Notes: generated by a model not told the origin, from the letters alone. Positions 46,500 through 55,346 are shown, numbered from the stretch's first letter. The stretch is 64,000 nt of DNA from Actinomadura rubteroloni (GCF_002911665.1 NZ_MTBP01000002.1:1-64000), one strand, 5' to 3'. A program made the numbers and translations.

Positions 46500-47447
46500 A
46501 TGCAATCCAGACTGGACTTCAATCTGCTCGTCGCGCTCGACGTCCTGCTGGAGGAGGAGAGCGTCACCGGCGCCGCCGCCCGGCTGCACCTGTCCGGTCC
46601 GGCGATGAGCCGCACGCTCGGCCGGATCCGGCGGGCGCTCGGCGATCCCGTGCTCGTCCGGTCCGGGCGCGGCATGGTCCCGACGCCGCGCGCCCTGGCG
46701 ATGCGCGCCGAGGTCCGCGACGTCGTGCGGCGCGCCGCCGGGATCTTCGGCTCGGACGAACGGGTCGATCCGGGCACGCTGGAGGCGAGCTTCACCGTCC
46801 AGGCCGAGGAGGGGACGATCGCGGTCGTCGCCGGGCCGCTGCTGGAACGGCTCGCGCGCGAGGCGCCCGGCGTCACGCTGCGGTTCCTCGGCGAGGGCCC
46901 GCGCGACACGCACCGGCTCCGCCGCGACACGGTCGACCTGGAGGTCGGCGTGATCAACGGGACGCCCGAGACGAGCACCCGGCCGCTGCTGGAGGAGCGG
47001 TTCGTGGCCGTCATGCGGCCGGGCCACCCGCTCGCCGGCGACGCGCCGCTCACCGCCTGGGCCGCGGCGGCGCAGCTCGCCACGAGCCGCCGGGGCCGGA
47101 CGCACGGCCCGATCGACGACGCGCTGGCCGCCGAGGGGCTGCGGCGGCGGCTGGTCTGCTCGGTGCCGGACGCGCACACAGCGCTGGCCGTCGTCGCCGG
47201 GTCCGATCTGGTGGCCTTCGCGCTGGAGCGGCTGCACCGGCGGCTGGTCGACCGGCTCGGGCTCGTCGCCGTCGTGCCGCCGCTGGAGCTGCCGCCGTGC
47301 GTGCTGGAGATGGCATGGCACGTCCGCTATGACGCGGACGCGGCGCACGCGTGGCTGCGCGGGATCGTCCGGGACGCCGTCCTCGACGCGGCCGGCGTCG
47401 CCCCCGATGGCAGAATTTCGGACATCGCCGAGCGGGGAGAACGATGA
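46500..47447 (+). CDS. LysR-family transcriptional regulator
   Basis: 315 aa. N-terminal winged HTH (DFNLLVALDVLLEEESVTGAAARLHLSGPAMSRTLGRIRRALGD pattern, residues ~4-50), then a PBP2-type effector domain. The LHLSGPAMSRTL recognition helix is that of the NodD/LinR-like branch that often controls efflux or detoxification. ATG 46500 is placed 8 nt after GAGGAG, in preference to GTG 46491 inside that site. Its stop overlaps the AlkZ-like gene start (ATGA). Confidence 0.9.
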   Translation: MQSRLDFNLLVALDVLLEEESVTGAAARLHLSGPAMSRTLGRIRRALGDPVLVRSGRGMVPTPRALAMRAEVRDVVRRAAGIFGSDERVDPGTLEASFTVQAEEGTIAVVAGPLLERLAREAPGVTLRFLGEGPRDTHRLRRDTVDLEVGVINGTPETSTRPLLEERFVAVMRPGHPLAGDAPLTAWAAAAQLATSRRGRTHGPIDDALAAEGLRRRLVCSVPDAHTALAVVAGSDLVAFALERLHRRLVDRLGLVAVVPPLELPPCVLEMAWHVRYDADAAHAWLRGIVRDAVLDAAGVAPDGRISDIAERGER

Positions 47448-48544
47448 CCGAAGTCCTGACCGTCCGGGCGCTGAACCGCGCGACCCTCGCCCGGCAGGGC
47501 CTCCTGGCCCGGGAGCCGCTCGGCGTGGCGGCGGCCGTGGAACGGTTCGGCGGCCTCCAGGCGCAGGAGGCGCGGCCGCCGTTCGTCGGGCTGTGGAGCC
47601 GCCTCGCGGGCTTCGCGCCGTCCGACCTGACCGGCGCGCTGCACTCCCGCGACGTCGTCCGCGCGACGCTGATGCGCGGCACGCTGCACCTGGTGACGGC
47701 CGCCGACTACGCCGCGTTCCGGACGCCGCTGCAACCGGTCCTGGACGCGGGCCGCAAGGCCCTCGGCGACCGCGCCGCCGGGCTCGACACCGCCCGGGTG
47801 CTGCCGGTCGCGCGCGAGCTGCTGCACGCGGGCCCGCGCACATTCGCCGAGATGCGGGACCTGCTCCAGGAGCGGTTTCCCGACGTCAACGACCGCGCGC
47901 TCGGCTTCACCGTCCGGATGTGCGTGCCGCTGGTGATGGTCCCGGGCGAGGACCGCTGGGGCTTCCCGCGCACGGCCCGCTTCGCGCTCGCCTCGGACTG
48001 GCTCGGGGCCGAGCCTACGGACGCCGCCGAGCCCGACGCGCTCGTCCTCCGCTATCTGGCCGCATTCGGCCCCGCGACGGCCGCCGACGCGCAGGCGTTC
48101 ACCGGACTGCCCGCGCTCGGCCCCGTCCTGGACCGCCTCCGGCCGGGTCTGCGGGTCTTCGCCGACGAGCGCGGGCGCGAGCTGTTCGACGTCCCGGACG
48201 CCCCGCGTCCGGGCCCGGACGTCCCCGCGCCGGCCCGGTTCCTGCCCGAGTTCGACTCGCTCGTCCTGGCCCACGCCGACCGCACCCGCGTGATCTCCGA
48301 CGCGGACCGTCCGCTGCTGACCAGCAAGAACCTGCGCGTCCGCGCCACCTTCCTGTGGGACGGGTTCGCCGCCGGAACCTGGGAGGCGGCCCGCAGGCGC
48401 AAGGTGGCGACCCTGAATCTGCGCCCCTTCGGGACGCTCCCCGATTCGGCCCTGGACGCCCTCACCGCCGAGGGCGAGGCCCTGCTCTCCTTCACCGAAC
48501 CGGACGCCACCGAGCGGGTGGTGACCGTCACCTCGGCGGACTGA
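47444..48544 (+). CDS. winged-helix DNA glycosylase, AlkZ/YcaQ-like (HTH_42)
   Basis: 366 aa. FGGLQAQEARPPFVGLW (residues ~34-50) contains the Q-x-Q motif essential in AlkZ/YcaQ glycosylases. MRGTLHLVTAADY (~75), FTVRMCVPLVMVPGE and FLPEFDSLVLAHADRTRVI are further family hallmarks. Streptomyces AlkZ unhooks azinomycin interstrand crosslinks; E. coli YcaQ removes alkylated bases and crosslinks. Translation is coupled to the upstream LysR gene, and a drug pump lies divergently, suggesting joint protection from a DNA-alkylating agent. Whether it is AlkZ-like or the broader AZL/YcaQ-like type needs alignment. Confidence 0.82.
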   Translation: MTEVLTVRALNRATLARQGLLAREPLGVAAAVERFGGLQAQEARPPFVGLWSRLAGFAPSDLTGALHSRDVVRATLMRGTLHLVTAADYAAFRTPLQPVLDAGRKALGDRAAGLDTARVLPVARELLHAGPRTFAEMRDLLQERFPDVNDRALGFTVRMCVPLVMVPGEDRWGFPRTARFALASDWLGAEPTDAAEPDALVLRYLAAFGPATAADAQAFTGLPALGPVLDRLRPGLRVFADERGRELFDVPDAPRPGPDVPAPARFLPEFDSLVLAHADRTRVISDADRPLLTSKNLRVRATFLWDGFAAGTWEAARRRKVATLNLRPFGTLPDSALDALTAEGEALLSFTEPDATERVVTVTSAD

Positions 48545-48709
48545 CGAACGTCCCGACGGCTTTCGGTCATGACGCTACGATGACGAACGGCTCCGAAACG
48601 TGATGGATCCGAGATCTTGGACGATTGAATGATCCACCAAACCGGCGCAAGCTATGGTCGGCACGACGCAAGCCCCCGACCGCTCCGATCCCCCGACAGG
48701 ACTGACCCG

Positions 48710-48970
48710 ATGTTCGAGATCTGGGAGACCGGCGAGCCCGCCCGCCTCATCTCGGAGGCGCGCAGCCTCGACCAGGCCCTGGAGAAGGTCGACACGATGT
48801 GCCGCTTGCGCCACGACCAGGCCGTCGCCCAGATCGAGGACGGCGGCGCCGGCGGCTACAGCTTCGAGATCCGCGGCGGCGGACGCGTGTTGGCCCGGCT
48901 GACCTACGTCCCCGACACGACCCGCGCGTACCGCAGCGTCATCACCGAGGGCCTCCGCTCACCGCGCTGA
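48710..48970 (+). CDS. hypothetical small protein
   Basis: 86 aa, soluble: MFEIWETGEPARLISEARSL, then SLDQALEKVDTMCRLRHDQA, GGYSFEIRGGGRVLARLTYVP. The pattern (a short strand, helix, then two strands) suggests a compact alpha/beta domain. No family recognised. ATG 48710 has an AGGA 10 nt upstream; the frame opens at 48629 but that extension shows no coding character. Confidence 0.6.
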   Translation: MFEIWETGEPARLISEARSLDQALEKVDTMCRLRHDQAVAQIEDGGAGGYSFEIRGGGRVLARLTYVPDTTRAYRSVITEGLRSPR

Positions 48971-49021
48971 CCGGCGCGGCCGCTCCGTGCCAAGATCAAG
49001 GGGGCGACCACGGGAGGCGAC

Positions 49022-50470
49022 ATGACGGCTGCGCACACGCCCGCGCTCGCCACCGCGCGGATACTGGCCGGCGAACTGGCCCGCTCCCGCGACGCCGCCC
49101 TCCGCCGCCGCTGCGCCGCACTGCTCGCGCTCGCCCCGCTCTGGCCGGACGCCACCGGCCGCGCCCTCCTCGGCGCCCTGACCGCCGGCGTCACGTCCCT
49201 CTGGTCGCGCGGCTGGCAACCCGCCGACCTGGCCGCCTACACTGCACGGACGCACGGCGCACGCGCACGCCGCCTGATTCTGGACGCGATCGCCGCCGAA
49301 CTGCGCGCCTACCCGTCCCTCGGTGACCCGGTGTGGACCGACCAGCCCGCCGCCCTCGGCGCCCATGTGTGGTGGCCCTCGGAAGGCTCCTACACAACGT
49401 CCTGGTGCGCCCGCGAACGCACCGGCCCCGAGACCCTGCTCTCCTGCGCGAGCGACGTCCTGCGCCTCATGTCCGAAGCCCCCGCCCTCGCCCAGATCAG
49501 CCCCCCACCTGGAACGATCCCGCCTCCCCGGGGCCAGACGCCAGGCGATGCGGGACCTGAACCAAGCCGGGCGCCGGGCGGCGCAGGGTCTGAACCAAGC
49601 CGGCCACCGGACGGGCGCGAGGCAAGCCAACCACCGGACGGGCATGAGGCAAGCCGACCGCCGGACGGGGCCGAGGCAGGCCAGCCGCCGGGCGGGCCGG
49701 AGGCGAGTCAGCCACCGGACGGGCCCGAGGCGAGTCGGGCGCAAAGAGGAATGGGGCCCGAGGCGGAGCGGCGCGTGCTCGGGCGCGTGCGCGCGCTGCT
49801 CGCGAAGGCAGAGTCCACCGCGTTCCCCGCCGAGGCCGAGGCGCTGAGCGCCCGCGCGCAGGAGCTGATGGCGCGCTACAGCCTCGACCGGGCGCTGCTC
49901 GCCGGATCCGCCCCCGCGGCCGGGGACGCCCCGGTCGGCCGCAGGATCGTCGTTGAGGGCCCGTACGAGGGGCCCAAGGCGGTGCTGCTCGGCGTGGTGG
50001 CCGAGGCGAACCGGTGCCAGGCCGTCTGGCACCGGGACCTCGGGCTCGCCACCATCGTCGGGCACCCGGCCGAGCTGGCCGCCGTGGAGCTGTTGTTCAC
50101 GTCCCTGCTCGTCCAGGCGACGGCCGCGATGACGCACGCCGGACCGCGCGGGGACGCGCCCGCGCGGACGCGGATCCGCTCGTTCCGGCACTCCTTCCTG
50201 AACGCCTACGCGGCGCGCATCGGAGAGCGCTTGCGCGCGGCGGCAGAGCACGCCGCCGGGCACGCCGGGACACGGGCCGACCTGGTCCCGGCACTGGCCG
50301 CGCGCGACGCCGCCGTGGACCGGGCCGTGGACACGCTGTTCCCCGGTCTCGTCCGGGGAAGGGCGCGGGCCGTCTCGAACGTGGCCGGCTGGGCTGCCGG
50401 GCGCGCGGCAGCCGACCTCGCCGGGCTGGACGGACGGCGCGCCGTCGCCGACCGGTCCGGCGGACGCTGA
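49022..50470 (+). CDS. DUF2786 domain protein with repetitive Pro-rich linker
   Basis: 482 aa, soluble. Residues ~1-150 are a helical domain of unknown type. Residues ~160-245 are a linker of nine-residue repeats (EASQPPDG-type). DUF2786 follows (EAERRVLGRVRALLAKAEST, ~248), with the SARAQELMARYSLDRALL helix. The C-terminal ~170 residues (RIRSFRHSFLNAYAARIGERL, ~382) are usual DUF2786 companions, sometimes metal-binding in relatives. No molecular function is established for the family. ATG 49022 has GGGAGG upstream. Confidence 0.72.
   Translation: MTAAHTPALATARILAGELARSRDAALRRRCAALLALAPLWPDATGRALLGALTAGVTSLWSRGWQPADLAAYTARTHGARARRLILDAIAAELRAYPSLGDPVWTDQPAALGAHVWWPSEGSYTTSWCARERTGPETLLSCASDVLRLMSEAPALAQISPPPGTIPPPRGQTPGDAGPEPSRAPGGAGSEPSRPPDGREASQPPDGHEASRPPDGAEAGQPPGGPEASQPPDGPEASRAQRGMGPEAERRVLGRVRALLAKAESTAFPAEAEALSARAQELMARYSLDRALLAGSAPAAGDAPVGRRIVVEGPYEGPKAVLLGVVAEANRCQAVWHRDLGLATIVGHPAELAAVELLFTSLLVQATAAMTHAGPRGDAPARTRIRSFRHSFLNAYAARIGERLRAAAEHAAGHAGTRADLVPALAARDAAVDRAVDTLFPGLVRGRARAVSNVAGWAAGRAAADLAGLDGRRAVADRSGGR
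49619..49745 (+). repeat. 27-bp tandem repeat in DUF2786 gene linker
   Basis: Four to five units of 27 bp encode (R/H/A/P)EA(S/G)xPPDG. In-frame unit length means that copy number changes alter only the linker. Confidence 0.85.
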
Positions 50471-50509
50471 GCGCCGTCCCTGCCGCCCGAGGGCGCGGGG
50501 ACACGGCGG

Positions 50510-50722
50510 TCAGCCCTTCTTGCGACGCGTGTTCCCCCCGCGTCCGCGCAGCGGGACGCCCGCTTCCTTCAGCACGTTGTAGATGAAGCCGTACGACCGC
50601 CCGGTCTCGGCGGCAAGGTCGCGGATGCTCTCCCCCGCGGCGTAGCGCGGCGCGAGTTCCGCCGCGAGCTGTGTGCGTTCGGCGCCGGTGACCCGGGTCC
50701 CCCTCGCCAGAGTGCGACTCAC
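50510..50722 (-). CDS. small helix-turn-helix protein
   Basis: 70 aa from GTG 50722, which has AGGAGGT at ideal distance; the frame starts upstream at 50770 without a site. MSRTLARGTRVTGAERTQL leads into LAPRYAAGESIRDLAAETGRSYGFIYNVLKEAGVPLRGRGG, an HTH with basic tail TRRKKG. Very similar short proteins are common and conserved in Streptomyces and relatives, but with no assigned role. It is probably a DNA-binding regulator. Confidence 0.82.
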   Translation of the reverse strand: MSRTLARGTRVTGAERTQLAAELAPRYAAGESIRDLAAETGRSYGFIYNVLKEAGVPLRGRGGNTRRKKG

Positions 50723-51336
50723 GTTTACCTCCTGCGTCTGGGCCGGAGCGCGGGCGATCCCGCAGCTCACAGCGCTGTTGATCTACCCCCCAACGTACAC
50801 ATTGCCCGCAAATCCCCCCGCGCTACCGCCGGAACAGCACAAGATAGGCCGATGCCGGTCTTTTTCACGGCGTACGGCGTGTCAGCACCGGACAGATGAC
50901 CCACACCCGCAAGCACACCCGAAACCGTTGCCACTCCCCCGCTCCGCCGGACGAAGCGCCCCCTGGTCGCGTTCCCGCCCTCCGACCCACCGGCCGCCCG
51001 AATTCTCCCGACCTGCCGAAACCCTTTTTAGGACTCAGCCACACACCCAACCCGGCCCGACCACAACCCACACGAAGACCAGAGTTCCCGACTTACCAGG
51101 CCGGTGAAGTGCAGTTACGGCACCCACCCCGAACCAGAAGCGCAACAGCCCGCCCCCACGTCACCCACCGACCGCCCGCAAACCGACAACCACCCCGACC
51201 CCACCCTGCAAACCATCACAATGACACCACTCGACCAGAAAAACACCCCAAATATTTCGCATAAACCCCACCACCACCCACCGCACACTAAGCCCCCCAA
51301 GCCGTCACACCCCCACACCCGCCTCCAGTTCAACAG

Positions 51337-51372
51337 CCCCCACTCCCCCACACCCCCAACCCCAAGTCCCCC
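51337..51372 (-). other. G-quadruplex-forming motif (minus strand)
   Basis: Five C runs of 5, 5, 5, 4 and 5 on the plus strand are separated by 2-4 nt. On the minus strand this is G5-N4-G4-N2-G5-N3-G5-N3-G5, a strong canonical quadruplex motif, and an i-motif on the other strand. Confidence 0.75.
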
Positions 51373-51779
51373 GACCAACAGAAACCCCCAAACAGGCATC
51401 CCCAACCCCGAACCGGACGGCTCTGCCAAGGACGAACGGAAGCGCGGACCGGCACATAGACATGGACATGGCGCATAGGCGTGAACCAACGCCCGCGTCG
51501 TGCCAATGGTCGGCGCGTCGTCCCGATAGTCGCCGCGCCTCGGCCCCCGCGCACCGCTCACCGCGCGGCCAGCCCCTCAGGCACGTACTCGACCCGACCT
51601 CAAAGGTGCGCACCCCGAGTCCAGACCGAACCCGAACTCGGCGAAGCCCCGCCGCCAGCCGACCAGCACGCGCCAACACGGACATCCGCACCCGAGGGCA
51701 ACAAAGACCGATCTGGGTCGGCACGGACAGCGGCCCAACGCGGCCCCGTGCCAGCCCGCCCGATCAGCATGGACAGCGG

Positions 51780-52230
51780 CCAGCCCAGCCCAGCGCCAGC
51801 CCACCTGCTCAACACGGACAGCGGCCCGGCGCAGCCCAACGCGACCCAGCCCAACCGACGCGGCGCAACCCGGCGCAACCCGGCCGAATGCGGCGCAACG
51901 CAGCGCGTCGCGACGCAACGCGGCCGAACGCGGCCCGGCCCAGCGCGGCCCGGCCCAGCGCGGCCCAGCCAACGCAGCCCAACCCTGCGGGGCCCAACCC
52001 GGCGTAACGCGGCCCAACGCAACGCGGCCCAGCCCGCCCGACGCGGCGCAACCCGGGACAGCCCGGCCCAGCACGGCCGAACGCGGCCCGGCCCAGCACG
52101 GCCCAGCCAGCGCAGCCCAACCCGCCGCAACGCGGCGCGGCGCGGCCCGGCGCGGCGCGGCCCGGCGCGGCGCGGTGCGGGGCGGTGCGGGGCGGTGCGG
52201 CGCGGGGCGGGGCAGGGCGAGGCCAGTTCG
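51780..52230. repeat. degenerate GC repeat field
   Basis: Built from variants of AACGCGGCCCAGCCC and GCGGCCCGGCCCAGCGC. A longer block of ~60 bp (51920-51980: GCGGCCGAACGCGGCCCGGC ... CAGCCCAACCC) recurs at 52074-52124 in slightly edited form, ~151 bp away. The tract ends in pure G/C-type repeats (52141-52230). No coding or known mobile element features. Confidence 0.75.
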
Positions 52231-52493
52231 CCCAGTCAGCGCTGTTGCCAGGCGCAGAACGTTGCGCACAGATTCGACGTCCGGCTTGACGTCCGGCTTC
52301 CAGTCGCCCTGGCTTCCGGCCGGGGTTCACCTCCTTGGGGGTGGTCGGCTTCGGTGTGCGGCGCGCGGTTGTCATCTCGCGGGTTCACCGGGAACTGGAC
52401 GGTCGGAAGCCGCTTATCCGGCACCGCGTCCGGCTTTCACGCGCCAGAAAGGCCGAATTTGCCGTGCGCGAAGAACTGTTCCTTGATCAAGTG

Positions 52494-52533
52494 TGACCAA
52501 TGGTCAACGCTGAGTAGCCGGAGTGGCTACGAT
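52494..52533 (+). promoter_or_regulatory. promoter region with two small palindromes before 52577
   Basis: TGACCA-A-TGGTCA (52494-52506) and TAGCC-N5-GGCTA (52515-52529) precede a -10-like TACGAT (52528-52533), 44 bp before ATG 52577. The -35 is not clear. A dimeric regulator at the first palindrome is possible. Confidence 0.4.
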
Positions 52534-52576
52534 CGGTGCCCTTACGGTGACCACCGCGATCCCCCCGGGGCAGTGA

Positions 52577-53761
52577 ATGAACCCACATGGCAGTTACAAC
52601 GGAGCCCTCCTCTCCGCCTGCGGAGTACTGGGCTGCGTGATCGTGGCCGGGACCGTCGCATTCAGCACGGCAGACCCCGCCCGTGCGGCGACGCCTCCGC
52701 GTCCGGCCGAGCGCGCGTCGGCGCCCGCGATGTGCCGCGTCCCTCCCGTCCGCGACTGGCGGCTCTCCCGGCTGTGCGCCGCCTGGGAGGCGTTCCAGGG
52801 TGCCGGGCGGCCGCCGGTCAGCGGCGCCCGGCATGGCGGGCGCTCGCATCGCAAGCAGGTGAAACCGCAGCGCCGCGCGGCGCCGCCGCGTCCGGCGGTC
52901 CGCACCAAGCGGACGCGCAAGGGCGGGCCCGTCCCGACACCACCGGAGACCCCGCCGGCCGCCGCCGCGCCGACCGCCGAGGCCGCGGCGCCCGTCCCGG
53001 TTCCCGTCGCCGACGGCCGCGCGATCGGCCGTCCGCGCATCATGCGTCCTCCCGTCGTCCTGCTCGGGCTCGTCCTGTCGCTCATCGCCCTCGGCTATCC
53101 CCTCCGCCGGCGGATCCAGGCGCTGGCCGGTCCGTGGTTCTCCCCGGTCTCGGTCGAGGTGGAGCCGCGCCGGACGACCCGGTTCAGCTACCGTCCGGCG
53201 ATCGACCCCTTCTCGGTCCCGCTCATGGGCCTGTCGGGGGCCGGAGCGCCCGCGACGGCGCGCGTGCTCGCCCTCGCCGCGCTGGAGGACTTCGAGGACA
53301 CGGCCCTCGTCGTCGTGCCCCGCCCGGACGCCATCGCGCTGTTCGGTCTCGCCGAGGACGAACTCCTCGAAGGCGGCCCCGACGGGCTGTTCCTTCCGGG
53401 CAACCTGGAGTCCGCGCTCGGCTCGATGGAGACCGAACTGGCGGTCCGCCGGGACGCGGGCGGCACCTGCACCCGGCGCTTCCTGCTCGTCGCCGACTGC
53501 GAGGACGAGATCGACCGCATCGAACGCCTCGTCACCGCCCACCCGGGCGAGGTCGCGGCCGTTCTGCTCGGCGACTGGCCGGGCGAGCGCGCCGAGGTCG
53601 ACGGCGAGGGCACCGTCCAGGCGACCGCGACCCTCGCCGACCGCCTCCCGGAACGCCTGCCCGCCCTCTCCCGCACGGCCGCCCGCGACCGCCTCTACAC
53701 GATGGTCCCCGAACCGGCGGAGCCGCGCCGCCGTGGCCTCGGCCTCCTCAAGCGGAAGTAG
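52577..53761 (+). CDS. hypothetical membrane protein, possibly related to LysM/BTAD-type envelope regulators
   Basis: 394 aa. First membrane helix or signal anchor at ~10-30, a basic Pro/Arg-rich stretch (35-150), second helix (~156-175, VVLLGLVLSLIALGYPLRRRI), then ~200 cytosolic residues with SVPLMGLSGAGAPATARVLALAALEDFEDTALVVVPR, LFLPGNLESALGSMETELAVRR and RFLLVADCE. The latter resembles the middle part of large streptomycete LysM-BTAD membrane regulators, here without LysM or BTAD. That relation is by eye only. No clear Shine-Dalgarno. Confidence 0.65.
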   Translation: MNPHGSYNGALLSACGVLGCVIVAGTVAFSTADPARAATPPRPAERASAPAMCRVPPVRDWRLSRLCAAWEAFQGAGRPPVSGARHGGRSHRKQVKPQRRAAPPRPAVRTKRTRKGGPVPTPPETPPAAAAPTAEAAAPVPVPVADGRAIGRPRIMRPPVVLLGLVLSLIALGYPLRRRIQALAGPWFSPVSVEVEPRRTTRFSYRPAIDPFSVPLMGLSGAGAPATARVLALAALEDFEDTALVVVPRPDAIALFGLAEDELLEGGPDGLFLPGNLESALGSMETELAVRRDAGGTCTRRFLLVADCEDEIDRIERLVTAHPGEVAAVLLGDWPGERAEVDGEGTVQATATLADRLPERLPALSRTAARDRLYTMVPEPAEPRRRGLGLLKRK

Positions 53762-54572
53762 TCCCCGCCCCCCTCCCGGCACGGCCCGCGCGCCTCGGCC
53801 CCTGGGAGGGGGACGAATCCACCTCTGCACCAGCACACCGTGGACCCAGGACCAGCCACCAGCACGCGCCTCGCGCCCGGATCGGCCGAAGCCCGGACTT
53901 CCCCGCGCCGAGCGCACGCAAGTTCCTCTGGCGCGCCTGATCTCAGTTCCGGCGTCATACCGACCTTGCCGCCGCAACCGCCAGCGCAACGGCGACGGCG
54001 ACGGCGATGGCGACAACCAGCACGACAGCAGCCGCGACGACCACTGCCCCAAGCGGCAGAGCGGCCCGCATGACGACCGCAGCCGACACGGCAGCGGGTG
54101 CGACAGCCAGTACCGAAGTCGGTAGCGCAACGAGAGCGCACAGGCCAGCCGGTGCGACAACCAGTGCCCCAGTCGGTAGCGCAGCCAGTGCGAGAGCTCC
54201 CAGGGCAATCGGTGCGACAACCAGTACCCGAGTCGGTAGCGCAGCCGATGCGAGAGCGCGCAGGGCGACCGTTGCGGCAAGTGGTGCGTCCCATGACGAC
54301 GCGCATCGAATGGGAGGACGGAACTCATCGTTCCTGCCGATCGCGGCGCGCGGTGCGATCGGTGGAACCACGCATCGGGCGCGACGACAAACCCGGGGAT
54401 CGCTCCTCCTCTTGATAGCGGCAAGCAGCGTGTTCTCTTGATAGCGGCGGGCAGCGTGACCCGTGATGACACGCGGCGGGCGGCGACTCGGGGCCAACGC
54501 TCATCGTTCCTCGCTTGGGGTAGGCGGTGCGGACGGTGGAGCGCCCTGCGGGGTGGGAGGACGGGTCCGGGC
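53762..54572. other. 811-bp stretch without a convincing gene; contains 60-bp repeats
   Basis: Between convergent genes. A minus-strand frame (54497-53955) gives a strongly hydrophobic, repeat-containing peptide (LPTRVLVVAPIALGALALAA type), but it has no convincing start in the hydrophobic part, and all three minus frames stay open because the repeat length is divisible by three. I do not call a gene. Confidence 0.55.
54096..54280. repeat. 60-bp tandem repeat, about three copies
   Basis: Unit GGTGCGACAACCAGTACCCG-AGTCGGTAGCGCAGCC-ATGCGAGAGCGCGCAGGGC. Copies begin at 54097, 54151 and 54211; the first lacks 6 bp. The two last copies are ~85% identical. Confidence 0.85.
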
Positions 54573-55346
54573 TCACCGCTCCTCTCGGTCCGTGATGGCG
54601 GACAGGGTGTAGCGGGCGGACGTGAGGCCGCTGAGGGCACGGCGGGCCGTTGCCAGGTCGGGTGAGCGGGGCTCGGCGCCGTCGAGGAAGCGAGTGCAGG
54701 CGGCGAGCCACCCGCGCAATGCCGTGGTGCAGCGTTCTTCGGCCCGGCGCGCCCGCTGGACGTCCGCCTGCGCGGCCTCGGCGGCGGCCGTCTCCATCAG
54801 CGCTTCGTCGGCGGCGAGCGCGCGGACGTCGGCGAGGGCGTAGCGGCCCAGCCGGTCCTTCGTCAGCCCGCGTTCGGCGACGAGACGGCCGAACTGCTGC
54901 GACCGCCAGCCGAGCGCCCGCGCCGCGCCGCCCGCGTCGACCGTGTCGCGCAGCGGCCCCTTCCGGGCCGCGACGACCTCGGCGAGGGTGGCCGTCGGCA
55001 CCGCGTCGAGGTGGCGCGCCAGGTAGACCGGATGCCCGCGGTAGCGGCCCGCCACCGGGAGGACGCCGCTGGCCGCCAGCACCTCCACGTCGACGCGTTC
55101 CACGTCGAGCACGGCGCGCCGCGCCAGCCGCGCCGCGGCCCGGGCGGCCCCGGCCGGCGGATCCGACCCCAGCTCGGCGCGGATCCGGTCGGCCTCGCCG
55201 CGGCAGCGGTCCACGAGGCCGGCGGACCACCGGCCGGGTCCGGCGTCCGGGTCGGGCACGAGCCCGAGCGTGCGGGCCGCCCGGAACTGCCAGTCGCCGA
55301 GGTCGAGCCGGACGGCGAAAGCCCGCTGGCCGTAGGTCTGAGTCAT
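54573..55346 (-). CDS. hypothetical protein
   Basis: 257 aa, Ala/Arg-rich, mainly helical, soluble. MTQTYGQRAFAVRLDLGDWQ, ARRAVLDVERVDVEVLAASG, VYLARHLDAVPTATLAEVVAARKG and LGWRSQQFGRLVAERGLTKDRLGRYALADVRAL suggest a divided or winged HTH in the middle (GWRSQQFGRLV as possible recognition helix). Similar proteins occur across actinomycetes; no function known to me. ATG 55346 has GGAGAA upstream. Confidence 0.7.
   Translation of the reverse strand: MTQTYGQRAFAVRLDLGDWQFRAARTLGLVPDPDAGPGRWSAGLVDRCRGEADRIRAELGSDPPAGAARAAARLARRAVLDVERVDVEVLAASGVLPVAGRYRGHPVYLARHLDAVPTATLAEVVAARKGPLRDTVDAGGAARALGWRSQQFGRLVAERGLTKDRLGRYALADVRALAADEALMETAAAEAAQADVQRARRAEERCTTALRGWLAACTRFLDGAEPRSPDLATARRALSGLTSARYTLSAITDREER

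Larger units (their letters stand above)
50723..52576. other. 1.85-kb gene-free tract: C-rich strand-skewed region plus degenerate repeats
   Basis: No frame here has credible start sites or a protein-like sequence; long open frames on both strands are by-products of the composition. The left part (about 50870-51480) is extremely C/A-rich and G-poor on the plus strand. The right part (about 51780-52230) is a degenerate repeat of CCCAACGCGGCCCAGC-like units. Promoter sequence for the gene at 52577 occupies the last ~100 bp. Confidence 0.75.

Noticed and set aside
51481..53940. 819-aa plus-strand frame across the repeat field and the 52577 gene
   Set aside because: Low-complexity Ala/Arg/Pro sequence, no ribosome binding site, and it overlaps the better supported gene at 52577 in another frame.
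53955..54497. Minus-strand hydrophobic repeat ORF as a gene
   Set aside because: No start codon with a ribosome binding site near the hydrophobic part, and all three frames are open because the repeat is a multiple of three; kept as a finding only.
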